64,000 nucleotides of DNA, from NCBI RefSeq assembly GCF_019947135.1, contig NZ_JAGSHT010000017.1, positions 1 to 64,000 of the forward strand, given 5' to 3'. A program made the position numbers and the translations under genes. Shown here piece after piece: positions 29,043-37,184 of this stretch (its first letter is position 1; each line of letters begins with the position of its first letter). Under the pieces are notes generated by a model. It searched no databases. It was not told where the DNA came from and was given only the letters and a program-made list of their open reading frames with translations. This DNA is from Occultella gossypii. GTDB taxonomy: Bacteria > Actinomycetota > Actinomycetes > Actinomycetales > Beutenbergiaceae.

Positions 29043-30005
29043 GTGCCGACCGCCCAGCCCACGCCGGAGGGCGTCGCGACCTCCGAGCACCGCCGCGGCC
29101 TGATCGCCGGGGCCTGCGGCTACTTCCTCTGGGGCGTGCTGCCGATCTACTTCAGCCTCCTCGCATCGGCGGGAGCGTTTGAGATCACGGCCCATCGGGT
29201 GGTCTGGTCGATGCTGCTGTGCCTGCTCCTGCTGGCGGCCCTGGGCCAGTGGCGCACCTTCACGACCCTGCTCCGGGACCCTCGCGTCGCCGGCCGGCTG
29301 ACCCTCGCAGCGGTCCTGCTCGCCGTGAACTGGATCACCTTCCTGGTCGGGGTGCTCACCGACCGGGTGGTGGACGCAGCCCTGGGCTATTACGTGAACC
29401 CGATCATCACCGTGCTGCTGGCCGTTCTCGTGTTGCGCGAGCGACCACGTCCGGCCCAGTGGGCTGCCGTCGGCGTCGCCGGAGCCGGCGTGGTCGTGAT
29501 CGCTGTCGGGCTGGGCTCCTTCCCCTGGATCGCGACCGTCCTGGCGCTGAGTTTCGCCGGCTACGGCCTGGTGAAGAAAACCGTCGGGGCGAAGGTTCCC
29601 GCGCTGCCTGGCCTCGGCGTCGAGACCCTCGCCCTCACGGCGCCCGCCCTCGGCTATCTGGTGTACCTGACGGTGACCGGGGCGAGTACTTTCGGGGCCG
29701 ACGGCGGAGGTCGCGTCTCTCCTGCCGGGCACGTCGCGCTGTTGGTCGCCTCGGGCGTCGCGACGACGGTCCCGCTGCTCCTGTTCGCCGCCGCGGCCCG
29801 CCGGCTGCCGCTGGCGACGCTGGGTCTGCTGCAGTACATCACCCCGACGATGCAGTTCCTGACCGGGGTGCTGCTGTTCGGGGAGGAGATGGCCCCGAGC
29901 CGGTGGGCCGGGTTCGCGCTCGTCTGGGTCGCGCTGGTGATCCTCACCACGGACGGGTTACGGCTCGCCCGGAGCAACAACCCGCGGCCGCGCGCGCCCC
30001 GCTGA
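29043..30005 (+). CDS. rarD: EamA-family permease RarD
   Basis: 320 aa, about ten membrane segments in two EamA repeats. Diagnostic RarD parts: GACGYFLWGVLPIYFSLL, ITAHRVVWSMLL, NWITFLVG, ALGYYVNPI and QYITPTMQFLTGVLLFGE. RarD proteins are linked to drug or metabolite export; substrate unknown. GTG start lies 6 nt after a -10-like TAGGTT, so the mRNA looks leaderless. Its last 48 nt overlap the 3' end of the convergent kinase gene. Confidence 0.9.
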   Translation: MPTAQPTPEGVATSEHRRGLIAGACGYFLWGVLPIYFSLLASAGAFEITAHRVVWSMLLCLLLLAALGQWRTFTTLLRDPRVAGRLTLAAVLLAVNWITFLVGVLTDRVVDAALGYYVNPIITVLLAVLVLRERPRPAQWAAVGVAGAGVVVIAVGLGSFPWIATVLALSFAGYGLVKKTVGAKVPALPGLGVETLALTAPALGYLVYLTVTGASTFGADGGGRVSPAGHVALLVASGVATTVPLLLFAAAARRLPLATLGLLQYITPTMQFLTGVLLFGEEMAPSRWAGFALVWVALVILTTDGLRLARSNNPRPRAPR

Positions 30006-30527
30006 CCCCGGCACCGGGCCGATGACCGCCTCGATCGCGGCGAGCTGCCGCGCCGGCGGGTCGTCGCCGGCCGTGATCACGAGCGGTCCCTCGTCGGGCG
30101 TCGGGGGCTCGAAGTGGTCGAAGTAGGTGGCCGCCAAGCGCTCCGGCAGGCGGAAGTCGTCGCCGTGACCCGTCGCGCGGCCGGCGACCCGCTGCAACGC
30201 GGTGGCCCGGTCCGTGGCCACGTGGATCGTCACCGGCTCCACGCCGAGCGGGCGCACCAGCGCCCGGTAGTCCGCTCGCATCCGGCGTGACCAGAACGAG
30301 AAGTCCAGGACCACGTCCTCGCCACCGGTCACCACGGTGACGAGGCGTTCGCGCAACTGCGCCTCGATCTCCCGGTGCACCTGCTCCGGCAACGGCATGG
30401 CGTGGAACCCGCGGTCCCAGGCGGTCTGGTCGAACGACAGCCGCACCAGACCACGTGCCTCGAGGGCCCGGGCCAGCGTCGACTTGCCGGAGCCGGCCGG
30501 GCCGCACATGAAGATGACCCGGCTCAC
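29958..30527 (-). CDS. P-loop ATPase/kinase (AAA_33 or zeta-like)
   Basis: 189 aa. Walker A GPAGSGKST (9-17), DxxxxD-like FDQTAWDRGF, a second acidic strand VVLDFSFWSRRMR and a lid-like Arg segment near LQRVAGRAT. Small-molecule or nucleotide kinase fold; no partner antitoxin is visible, so a toxin role is not supported. GTG start. It begins 9 nt after the mycosin stop codon and may be the last gene of the eccD-eccB-mycP transcript. Confidence 0.78.
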   Translation of the reverse strand: MSRVIFMCGPAGSGKSTLARALEARGLVRLSFDQTAWDRGFHAMPLPEQVHREIEAQLRERLVTVVTGGEDVVLDFSFWSRRMRADYRALVRPLGVEPVTIHVATDRATALQRVAGRATGHGDDFRLPERLAATYFDHFEPPTPDEGPLVITAGDDPPARQLAAIEAVIGPVPGSAGRARPRVVAPGEP

Positions 30528-30536
30528 CCGTGCGCC

Positions 30537-31787
30537 CTAGCGACGGCCGGGCCGGCGGGCGGTCCCGAGGCGAGCGATGAGGACCACCAGGGCCCCGAAC
30601 GCGACGCCACCGATCAGCCACCACAGCGCGATCTGCCGGGTGGGTGCCATCGGGTCCTCGATGGGGCTGAGGTCGATCCCGGAGGTGGGCGCGGGTGCCG
30701 GCTCGGGCGCCGGGTGGATGGGTGAGGGCGGGCCGGGGGCCGAGCCGTCGTCGATGAACTCGATGGCGGCGACCGGCTGGACCAGGCCCCAACCGATCTG
30801 GTCATCGCGGCCGGCGGGCTGCGGCCGGGACGCCGTCACCATCAGCCGGTGCGCCCACTGCGCGGGCGTCTCGTCGGGGTGTGCCTGCGCGACGAGGGCG
30901 GCCGTGCCGGCGGCGTAGGCCGTGGCCCAGCTCGACGAGGGCAGCGCATCCCCGGGCGCCTGCACACAGTCACCGGCCCAGTGGAAGGCGGACGGGACCT
31001 GCTGGCCGGTGGTGACCACGTCCACCCACCCCCCGGCGAACGACGCTCCCGCCACCCAGGCCCCGTTCACGTCGACCGCGCTGACGCCGAGCACCCCCGG
31101 GTAGGCCGCCGGATACCGGGGCACGTCCTCGGACACCGAGCTCGTCTCCCGATTGCCCGCGCTCGCCACGACCAGGGCCCCGTTCGCTGTCGCCACCTCC
31201 ACCGCCTCCTCCAGCGCTGGGATGTTCTCCGTGGTGCTCAATGAGACGTTGATGACATCGGCACCGTTCTCGGCCGCCCACCGGATCCCGGCGGCGATCC
31301 GGTCCGCGGTGAGCGACACCCCTTGTTCCTGGGCCTCCTCACTGGAGGCGTAGTAGACCCGGACCGGCAGGATCTCGGACTCGGGGGCCACGCCCACCAG
31401 CCCCGAGCCCTCGACCCCTCGGGCCGCGATGATGCTGGCAGCCACGGTGCCGTGCCCCTCGGCGTCGGTGGTCGCCGGGTCCGTGCCGACGACCAGGTTC
31501 ACGCCGGGCAGCACCCCCTCCCGGAGGTGGACGTTGGCCACGTTGACGCCCGAGTCGACGACCGCCACGACCACGCCGGCGCCGGTGGCCAGTTCCCAGG
31601 CCTCACGCACCCCGAGTGCGTCGAACGCCGGCGGCGACGCGGCCACGAGCGCCGGCGAGTCGGTGGAACAGTTCTCACTGGAGCTGGTGGCGTACACGGG
31701 CGCGACCGGCGCAGCGATCAGCAGGGTCCCGCCCAGTGTCAGGCCGGCCGCGGCGGCGAGCCCACGGCGGAACCAGGAGGCGCTCAC
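30537..31787 (-). CDS. mycP: Type VII secretion mycosin protease, copy 1
   Basis: 416 aa membrane-anchored subtilisin-like protease. Signal peptide (1-33), Asp78 in VVDSGVN, His112 in EGHGTVA, oxyanion Asn212 in ASAGN, and Ser286 in SSSWATAYAAG (an altered GTSxAxP motif, with Pro lost). Pro-rich linker, then a C-terminal membrane helix LWWLIGGVAFGALVVLIA with a basic tail inside. Mycosins are structural and proteolytic parts of ESX-type secretion systems. GTGA overlap with eccB upstream fixes the start and implies coupled translation. Confidence 0.92.
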   Translation of the reverse strand: MSASWFRRGLAAAAGLTLGGTLLIAAPVAPVYATSSSENCSTDSPALVAASPPAFDALGVREAWELATGAGVVVAVVDSGVNVANVHLREGVLPGVNLVVGTDPATTDAEGHGTVAASIIAARGVEGSGLVGVAPESEILPVRVYYASSEEAQEQGVSLTADRIAAGIRWAAENGADVINVSLSTTENIPALEEAVEVATANGALVVASAGNRETSSVSEDVPRYPAAYPGVLGVSAVDVNGAWVAGASFAGGWVDVVTTGQQVPSAFHWAGDCVQAPGDALPSSSWATAYAAGTAALVAQAHPDETPAQWAHRLMVTASRPQPAGRDDQIGWGLVQPVAAIEFIDDGSAPGPPSPIHPAPEPAPAPTSGIDLSPIEDPMAPTRQIALWWLIGGVAFGALVVLIARLGTARRPGRR

Positions 31788-33163
31788 GACGGCCCGGCGG
31801 CGCTCATGCCCTCACTGGCGGCCTCCACGGTGAGCGTGGGACCGGCGGGGAAGAGCGCTGCCCAGAACTGGGAGATCCGCGGGATCTCAACCTCGCCGTA
31901 GCCGAGCAGCAGGATCACGTCGGTGCTGGTCACCGGGATCGGGTACATCCGGCCACGCTCGTCGATCAGGGCGTAGCCGCCCTGGGTCCCACCGCCGTCC
32001 AGCTGGATGAGCGCCCCCGCGCCGGGCGCGACGGTCACCTCGGCCCCGCCGTCCTCAGGCGCTGGCGCAGCCACGAGCGCGACATTGCTCGGAGCACCCG
32101 CCGCGGCCGGGTCGTCCTCGGCCACGAGCTGGGCGCACGGCTGCAGTTCCCCCTCCACCGCGGGCAACGGCTCCGTGGGCCAGTCCGCCGGCACAAGTCC
32201 GGCGGAGTCCTCGATCGGTACCTGCTGCACCTCGGAGTTGTCGAGGGTGACGACGTCGTCCGGGGTGAGCCCGGTGCCCATGTAGTACAGCTCGAGGGCC
32301 ACCGCACTCAGTTCGACGAGGGCGCCGGCCTCGGTGAACACGTGCACGGCGCCGGTGTCGCCGCTGGCGCTGCGCAACCGCACGACGCTGCCCACCTCGA
32401 GCTCGCCGCCGATCTGAGCGGCCGGACCGGGTAGCGGATCGCCCGCCCCGGGCACACTCAGCCGCTCGATCGGGGTGCCCTCCGTGAACAGGTTGAGCCA
32501 CCGGGCGGAGACCTCGTAGGCGCCGGTCGCGGAGAACCCGAGGAACAGGCTGAGCGCGGTGAGGTCCTCCTCGGCGACCAGGTACCGGAAGCCGCCACTG
32601 ACGTAGTAGTAGGAGCCGTCGACGACGACGAGGGCGCCGCGCGGGTCCTCGACCTGCGCGTGCGCGGAGTCCAGGTCCACCCAGGTGCGCTCGACGTCCA
32701 GCGCGCACGCCCACCAGCCGACGTTGATGAGGGAGTCGGGCGTGGGCAGCGCATCGGGCGCGCCCTCGATGCCGACCATGACCGAGCTGCGCGGCAGCCC
32801 GGCGAGGTCGTCCTCGCTGGCCTGCACCACGAGCAGCTCCCCGTCCTCACCGGTGGCGAGCAGCTGGGCGCTGGTGATGTTGGCGACCGGGTAGAGGGTG
32901 CCCCCGCGGGCGACGTACCGGGCACCGGTGTCCACGACGACAAGCGAGCTGTCCTCCCAGCCGTCCGGGAGGCTGCCCGTGAAGAAGCCTGCGATCAGGG
33001 ACCCGACCACGACCAGCACACTGAGCACGGCCCCGGCGACGACGCCGACGAGCGGCTTGGCCGGCTCGAGCTCGCGTCCACCCGGGGCGCCGCTGACGAA
33101 CGCGGTGAGCAGCCGCCGTCGGCTGAAGTTCTGGGCAGCGATCAGTTCCTTCTTGGTGGCCAC
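31784..33163 (-). CDS. eccB: Type VII secretion protein EccB
   Basis: 459 aa. N-terminal cytosolic stretch ATKKELIAAQNFSRRRLLTA (typical EccB start), one membrane helix (about 39-61), then a large extracytoplasmic domain of repeats with GGTLYPVANITSAQLL and GYALIDERGRMYPIP. EccB forms the periplasmic part of the ESX core complex with EccC and EccD. GTG start four nt after the eccD stop. Length is slightly short of mycobacterial EccB (about 480-500). The usual Cys pair is present at WWACALDV and QPCAQLV. Confidence 0.93.
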   Translation of the reverse strand: MATKKELIAAQNFSRRRLLTAFVSGAPGGRELEPAKPLVGVVAGAVLSVLVVVGSLIAGFFTGSLPDGWEDSSLVVVDTGARYVARGGTLYPVANITSAQLLATGEDGELLVVQASEDDLAGLPRSSVMVGIEGAPDALPTPDSLINVGWWACALDVERTWVDLDSAHAQVEDPRGALVVVDGSYYYVSGGFRYLVAEEDLTALSLFLGFSATGAYEVSARWLNLFTEGTPIERLSVPGAGDPLPGPAAQIGGELEVGSVVRLRSASGDTGAVHVFTEAGALVELSAVALELYYMGTGLTPDDVVTLDNSEVQQVPIEDSAGLVPADWPTEPLPAVEGELQPCAQLVAEDDPAAAGAPSNVALVAAPAPEDGGAEVTVAPGAGALIQLDGGGTQGGYALIDERGRMYPIPVTSTDVILLLGYGEVEIPRISQFWAALFPAGPTLTVEAASEGMSAAGPS

Positions 33164-33167
33164 GCGA

Positions 33168-34529
33168 TCACGCCAATCCGGAGGCGAGCGCGGCCAGCGG
33201 CAGCAGCGCGGCCAGGCAACCGAGCTCGGCACCATCGGCGAGCCGGCCGAGCCACAGGCGCGGCTTCGGCGAGATCAGCGTCAGACCGACCACCGCCGCG
33301 GCGACCACCCCGACCGCCACGGTCAGGCCGGTGCGCCACTCGGCGTGCAGCACGGCGGCCGACACCCCGGTGATGACCACTCCGACGATAGCGATCGTCA
33401 TGACCGCGACGATGTCCGACCGGGAGTAGGTCTCCCGGACGCTCAGGATCATGCCGCCGAACGCCACGACCATGAGCAGGGTTCCGAGCAGACCCGTGCC
33501 CACCACCACCGGCGCCGCGATCAGCATCACCACACCGACGGCGATCCGCAGGCCGACCTGGTACCGGTGGCCACGCGCGTACTCGCGGGAGACCTGGGCC
33601 CTGTCGATCTCGCCGGGGTCGGCCAGGATCTCGGAGTCGTCGCGTGCGCTCACGATCTGCAGTGGGGTGGTCGCCAGCGCCACCCAGGGCACCCCGATCC
33701 CGGCGACCCCAGCCACCGCGACGGCGACGGCGAACGCCGTGCCCGGCGTCGTGTCGAAGAACCACATGACGGTGCCCGCCACGCCGATCACGGCTCCGAC
33801 GGCGACCGGGACGATCGAGTACTCACGTCGCTCGCGCAGGGCGATCAGGCCGAGCAGGCCGGCGACGAGCGCGCCGCCGCCGGCGCCCGCAGCACCCGCG
33901 CCCCAGGGGTCGGTCGAGCCGAGGGCGCTGAAGCCCGCGAGCGCGCCGTAGACCGCTGCGACCTGGACCAGTGCGACGGGCGCCGCGGGCGGGCCGCCGA
34001 CCCGTTCCACGACGAGGGCGCTGACCAGCAGCAGCACCGCGGCCAGGGCCGCCGTCACCGGGACGAAGACGGTGCTGGCGCCCGAGCCGGGGCCGGCGCC
34101 GAAGAGCAGGATCGCGCCGGTGACGAGCAGCGCGACGGCCGCGAGGACCGCCGTCGTGGCCGCGTCCTTCGGCGTCCACGGCTTGTCGTCACTCTCCACG
34201 ACATCCGCGACCGCCTCGACGAGGTCGTCGTAGACGCGATGCTCGTCGATGTCCGCGCCGGAGGTCAGGGTGAGCACGTCACCGTCCTGGACACCCTGGG
34301 CCTGCAGGCTCCGGGCGCCCTCCAGCGCCCCACCCTGCTGCCGCACCAGGCGATATCCGCCGAACACGGTCGCGGCGTCGAGGAGGTTCAGGTTGCGGGC
34401 GAGCCCGGGCACGAGCTCGGCGACCGGGACGCCCCCGGGCGCTGCGAGGTCGAGACGACGATCGCCGGCGACCACTGAGACGCGCAGGAGTTGGCCGAGC
34501 GCGCGCTCGTCGCTGGAAAGTTCGGTCAT
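33168..34529 (-). CDS. eccD: Type VII secretion membrane protein EccD, copy 1
   Basis: 453 aa. N-terminal ubiquitin-like (YukD) domain, residues about 12-92, ending GVQDGDVLTLTSG, a soluble linker, then about 11 membrane segments from residue 122 to the C-terminus. EccD dimers form the membrane vestibule of the ESX channel. First gene of the leftward eccD-eccB-mycP operon, divergent from the esx genes; AGAGGG precedes the ATG. Confidence 0.93.
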   Translation of the reverse strand: MTELSSDERALGQLLRVSVVAGDRRLDLAAPGGVPVAELVPGLARNLNLLDAATVFGGYRLVRQQGGALEGARSLQAQGVQDGDVLTLTSGADIDEHRVYDDLVEAVADVVESDDKPWTPKDAATTAVLAAVALLVTGAILLFGAGPGSGASTVFVPVTAALAAVLLLVSALVVERVGGPPAAPVALVQVAAVYGALAGFSALGSTDPWGAGAAGAGGGALVAGLLGLIALRERREYSIVPVAVGAVIGVAGTVMWFFDTTPGTAFAVAVAVAGVAGIGVPWVALATTPLQIVSARDDSEILADPGEIDRAQVSREYARGHRYQVGLRIAVGVVMLIAAPVVVGTGLLGTLLMVVAFGGMILSVRETYSRSDIVAVMTIAIVGVVITGVSAAVLHAEWRTGLTVAVGVVAAAVVGLTLISPKPRLWLGRLADGAELGCLAALLPLAALASGLA

Positions 34530-34674
34530 CGATATCCCTCTACCTACTGGTGGCCCGGTTCAGCATAGCCACGACCGAAGCGGCTCCGGCCGCACCGCCG
34601 GCGGTTCATGGGGCACCTGCGCGGGGACCTCTCCCCATCGACGCACCCCGTGGCGTTTCGTAAGGTGAAGTCAT

Positions 34675-34694
34675 TCACCGGGGGTATTCGGTGA
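34675..34694. promoter_or_regulatory. Inverted repeat in the eccD/esx divergent promoter region
   Basis: TCACCG-N8-CGGTGA. It lies midway in the 226-nt gap between the eccD and esx starts, where an operator acting on both directions would sit. No regulator gene is next to it. Confidence 0.35.
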
Positions 34695-34755
34695 TGGACT
34701 GCCAACCGGCGGTTCACACACACGGGCCGAGGGGCCCATGAACTTGGAGGTGACT

Positions 34756-35067
34756 GTGGGACAGGAAGTCTCCGCAGCAGACGGTGCACTGGCGCGCGGC
34801 GCGAGGATCGTCGCCGAATCGAAGATCACGCTGAACGGTGAGCTCTCCTCGCTCGAGGGTCGCCTCTCCGGCATCGGCGCCCAGTGGCAGGGTCAGGCCG
34901 CCACCGCGTTCGCTTCGCTCATGGAGCGCTGGCGCACGGACGCCCGCAAGATCATCAGCAGCCTCGACACGTTCGAGCAGAACCTGCAGTCGTCGCAGAG
35001 CAGCTACACCGCCTCCGACGAGCAGGCCAGCTCGGCCATGTCCCGCCTCCAGGGCCGTCTCGGCTGA
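34756..35067 (+). CDS. WXG100 family type VII substrate (EsxA/B-like), copy 1
   Basis: 103 aa helical hairpin protein with the WXG turn at Trp44-Gln45-Gly46 (AQWQGQA) and the C-terminal secretion signal YxxxD (Tyr84, Asp88). The GTG start is selected because GGAGG lies 5 nt before it and it gives the usual length; an ATG six codons upstream has no good binding site. Expected to pair with the next gene product and leave the cell through EccC/EccD. Confidence 0.92.
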   Translation: MGQEVSAADGALARGARIVAESKITLNGELSSLEGRLSGIGAQWQGQAATAFASLMERWRTDARKIISSLDTFEQNLQSSQSSYTASDEQASSAMSRLQGRLG

Positions 35068-35097
35068 CGCTCTCTCACTAGGAACTGAGGAACAGAT

Positions 35098-35382
35098 ATG
35101 ACGTTCAAGGCCAATTTCGAGGGCATCGCCACCGCAGGCGCCGACATCGTCGGCGGCGCGAACAAGCTCGAGCAGCAGCTCGCCGACATGGACTCACAGC
35201 TCCAGCCGCTCCGCGCGGACTGGACCGGTGCGGCCGCCGAGTCGTACCAGACGGCGAAGTCCCAGTGGACCACCGCGATCACGGACATGAAGGCGCTGCT
35301 GACCGAGATCGGTACCGCCGTGGGTCAGGGCGGGCAGGACTACCAGTCCACCGAGAACCAGAACGCCGCTCGCTTCCAGTGA
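35098..35382 (+). CDS. WXG100 family type VII substrate (EsxA/B-like), copy 2
   Basis: 94 aa. WXG motif at Trp42-Thr43-Gly44 (DWTGAA) and YxxxE near the C-terminus (Tyr82, Glu86). ATG with GAGGAA upstream, 30 nt after the first WXG100 gene. Both partners carry a YxxxD/E signal, whereas in the mycobacterial EsxA-EsxB pair usually one does. Confidence 0.93.
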   Translation: MTFKANFEGIATAGADIVGGANKLEQQLADMDSQLQPLRADWTGAAAESYQTAKSQWTTAITDMKALLTEIGTAVGQGGQDYQSTENQNAARFQ

Positions 35383-35498
35383 GCCGACGCCACGCTTGAC
35401 GGTCGCGCCGAAGCCCCGACAGGCTTCGGCGTGCGCCGCCCTTCTTGGCGACACGCCGACAGAACCACCGATCACGACACAGAGAGACGATCACCGTC

Positions 35499-35831
35499 AT
35501 GGGACAGACCGAGATCACCCCTGAGGTCCTCACACACCGGCTCGGGCAGTTGGAGACGCTCGTGGACGAGGTGAGCAAACTTCGACCGGACGTCGTCGAG
35601 ATCCGCAACCGACAGGACACGCAGACCTGGTCCGCGGTCCAGTCGCCGAGCTCGTACTCGACCAAGCTGCGCCAGACGCTCACCACCATGGAGACCAACC
35701 TGGACACGTCGGTCGCGACCATGGTGACGATGCACGAGGAACTCACCGCCTACGCCAAGGACATGAAGGACCTCGACGAGAACGTCACCGCGCGGCTGCA
35801 GGCCATCAAGACTGCGCTCGACGCGGCCTGA
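35499..35831 (+). CDS. Small helical protein of the type VII locus
   Basis: 110 aa, family not recognised. Predicted to be almost all helix with a break around residues 43-55 (TWSAVQSPSS), where Trp44 is followed by SA instead of the xG of WXG100 proteins. It may be a degenerate WXG100-like hairpin or an adaptor. No YxxxD/E motif in register. It starts 117 nt after the second WXG100 gene, and its stop overlaps the start of the second mycosin by one nt, so it is cotranslated with it. Confidence 0.75.
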   Translation: MGQTEITPEVLTHRLGQLETLVDEVSKLRPDVVEIRNRQDTQTWSAVQSPSSYSTKLRQTLTTMETNLDTSVATMVTMHEELTAYAKDMKDLDENVTARLQAIKTALDAA

Positions 35832-37183
35832 TGAAGCTGAGCGGAACCCGCGCGGCGCTGGCCTCCACCGCGACGGCAGTGCTCCTGGTCGGTCTCGCTG
35901 CACCTTCGGCGTCGGCGGACTGGGACACGAGCCTCGGTGGCCTCTGGTACTACAGCGAGACCGGCGTGGCGCAGGCGCACCAGACCGCGACCGGCGCGGG
36001 CGTGACGATCGCGCTGCTCGACAGCCCGGTGAACCTCGACGTCCCCACGCTGGCCGGCGCGGACATCCGCACCCAGCCGGACTACGTGTGCCCCGACGAG
36101 GGCACGGCGTTCCCGGGCACGAGCTCCGGGGAGGAGGCCGAGCACGGCACCGCGATGGCGGAGCTTCTGGTCGGCAACGGCGCGGAGGTGGGCGGGTTCC
36201 CGAGCTCGCAGGGGGTCGCCCCCGATGCCACGATCCTCAGTTACGTGACGGTCATCAACGACCGGGGCTGCACCGGCCGGGTCGATGAGTCCATCCGGGC
36301 CGCCGTGGCAGCCGGGGCCGACATCATCAGCATGTCGTTCAGCGGTGCATTCACCGAAGACAACGGCGAGGCGATCGCCGAGGCGCTCCGCGCCGGTGTG
36401 GTGATCGTGAACGCGATGCCGAACGACCCGCCGAGCGAACTCGGCTGGCCGGCGACGGCGAACGGGATCGTGACCGTCGAGGCCCATGACATCAACTCCG
36501 AGATCCTGGAGAACCCGGTGGTGAGCCCGCTGCTCACCGTGGTCTCCCCTGGGACCGAGATCGTCCGCACCGGGTGGGAGGGCGGCGCCTGGAACGCCCA
36601 GTGGCTCTCGTCGGGGACCTCGGAGGCCACCGCGTTCACGTCGGGCGCCCTGGCCCTGGTCAAGTCCGCCTATCCGGAGGCGACGGGCAACCAGCTCATC
36701 CAGTCGCTGATCCGGACCACCGGCGGCACCGCGCATGAGCCTGCCCGCAGCGACGACACCGGCTTCGGCTTGATCTCGGTGCCGGCCCTGATGGCGACGG
36801 ATCCGACCACGTTCGAGGACGTGAACCCGCTGATCCGCGACGATCCGGACGCGGTGCCCAGTGCCGCGCAGATCGACGGCACCGGCGAGAACCCCACCGA
36901 CCCGGAACCGGGCGCCACGGCGGAGGGCAGCGACACCGACGGGCCGTCCAGCCTGGTCCCGGTCATCGTCGGCGTCGCCGGGGTGCTGGTACTCCTCCTG
37001 ATCGTCGGCCTGATCATCGGTGCCACGCGGGGGAAGCGAAAGAACCAGCCCATCCCGGGGCCGCCCGGTCAGCAGCCGTACCCGCCACCGGGCCAACAGC
37101 CCTACCCGCCGCCTGGCCAGCAGGCCGGGCCAGCACAGACACCACCACGACAGCCACCACCGACCCAGCATGGAGGAATGTGA
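35831..37183 (+). CDS. mycP: Type VII secretion mycosin protease, copy 2
   Basis: 450 aa. Signal peptide (1-29, SASA-D), catalytic Asp64 in ALLDSPVN, His105 in EHGTAMA, candidate oxyanion Asn198 and Ser264 in SSGTSEATA. Membrane helix LVPVIVGVAGVLVLLLIVGLIIG near residue 380-400, then a cytosolic Pro/Gly/Gln tail with three PYPPPGQQ-like repeats. It differs strongly from copy 1 and retains the canonical GTS motif. Its place right after the small secreted proteins suggests that it acts on them or on the next gene product. Confidence 0.92.
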   Translation: MKLSGTRAALASTATAVLLVGLAAPSASADWDTSLGGLWYYSETGVAQAHQTATGAGVTIALLDSPVNLDVPTLAGADIRTQPDYVCPDEGTAFPGTSSGEEAEHGTAMAELLVGNGAEVGGFPSSQGVAPDATILSYVTVINDRGCTGRVDESIRAAVAAGADIISMSFSGAFTEDNGEAIAEALRAGVVIVNAMPNDPPSELGWPATANGIVTVEAHDINSEILENPVVSPLLTVVSPGTEIVRTGWEGGAWNAQWLSSGTSEATAFTSGALALVKSAYPEATGNQLIQSLIRTTGGTAHEPARSDDTGFGLISVPALMATDPTTFEDVNPLIRDDPDAVPSAAQIDGTGENPTDPEPGATAEGSDTDGPSSLVPVIVGVAGVLVLLLIVGLIIGATRGKRKNQPIPGPPGQQPYPPPGQQPYPPPGQQAGPAQTPPRQPPPTQHGGM

Positions 37184-37184
37184 C

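Noticed and set aside
29958-30527. P-loop kinase as a zeta-type toxin
   Set aside because: No antitoxin gene is adjacent, and the Walker A motif alone does not separate toxin from metabolic kinases.
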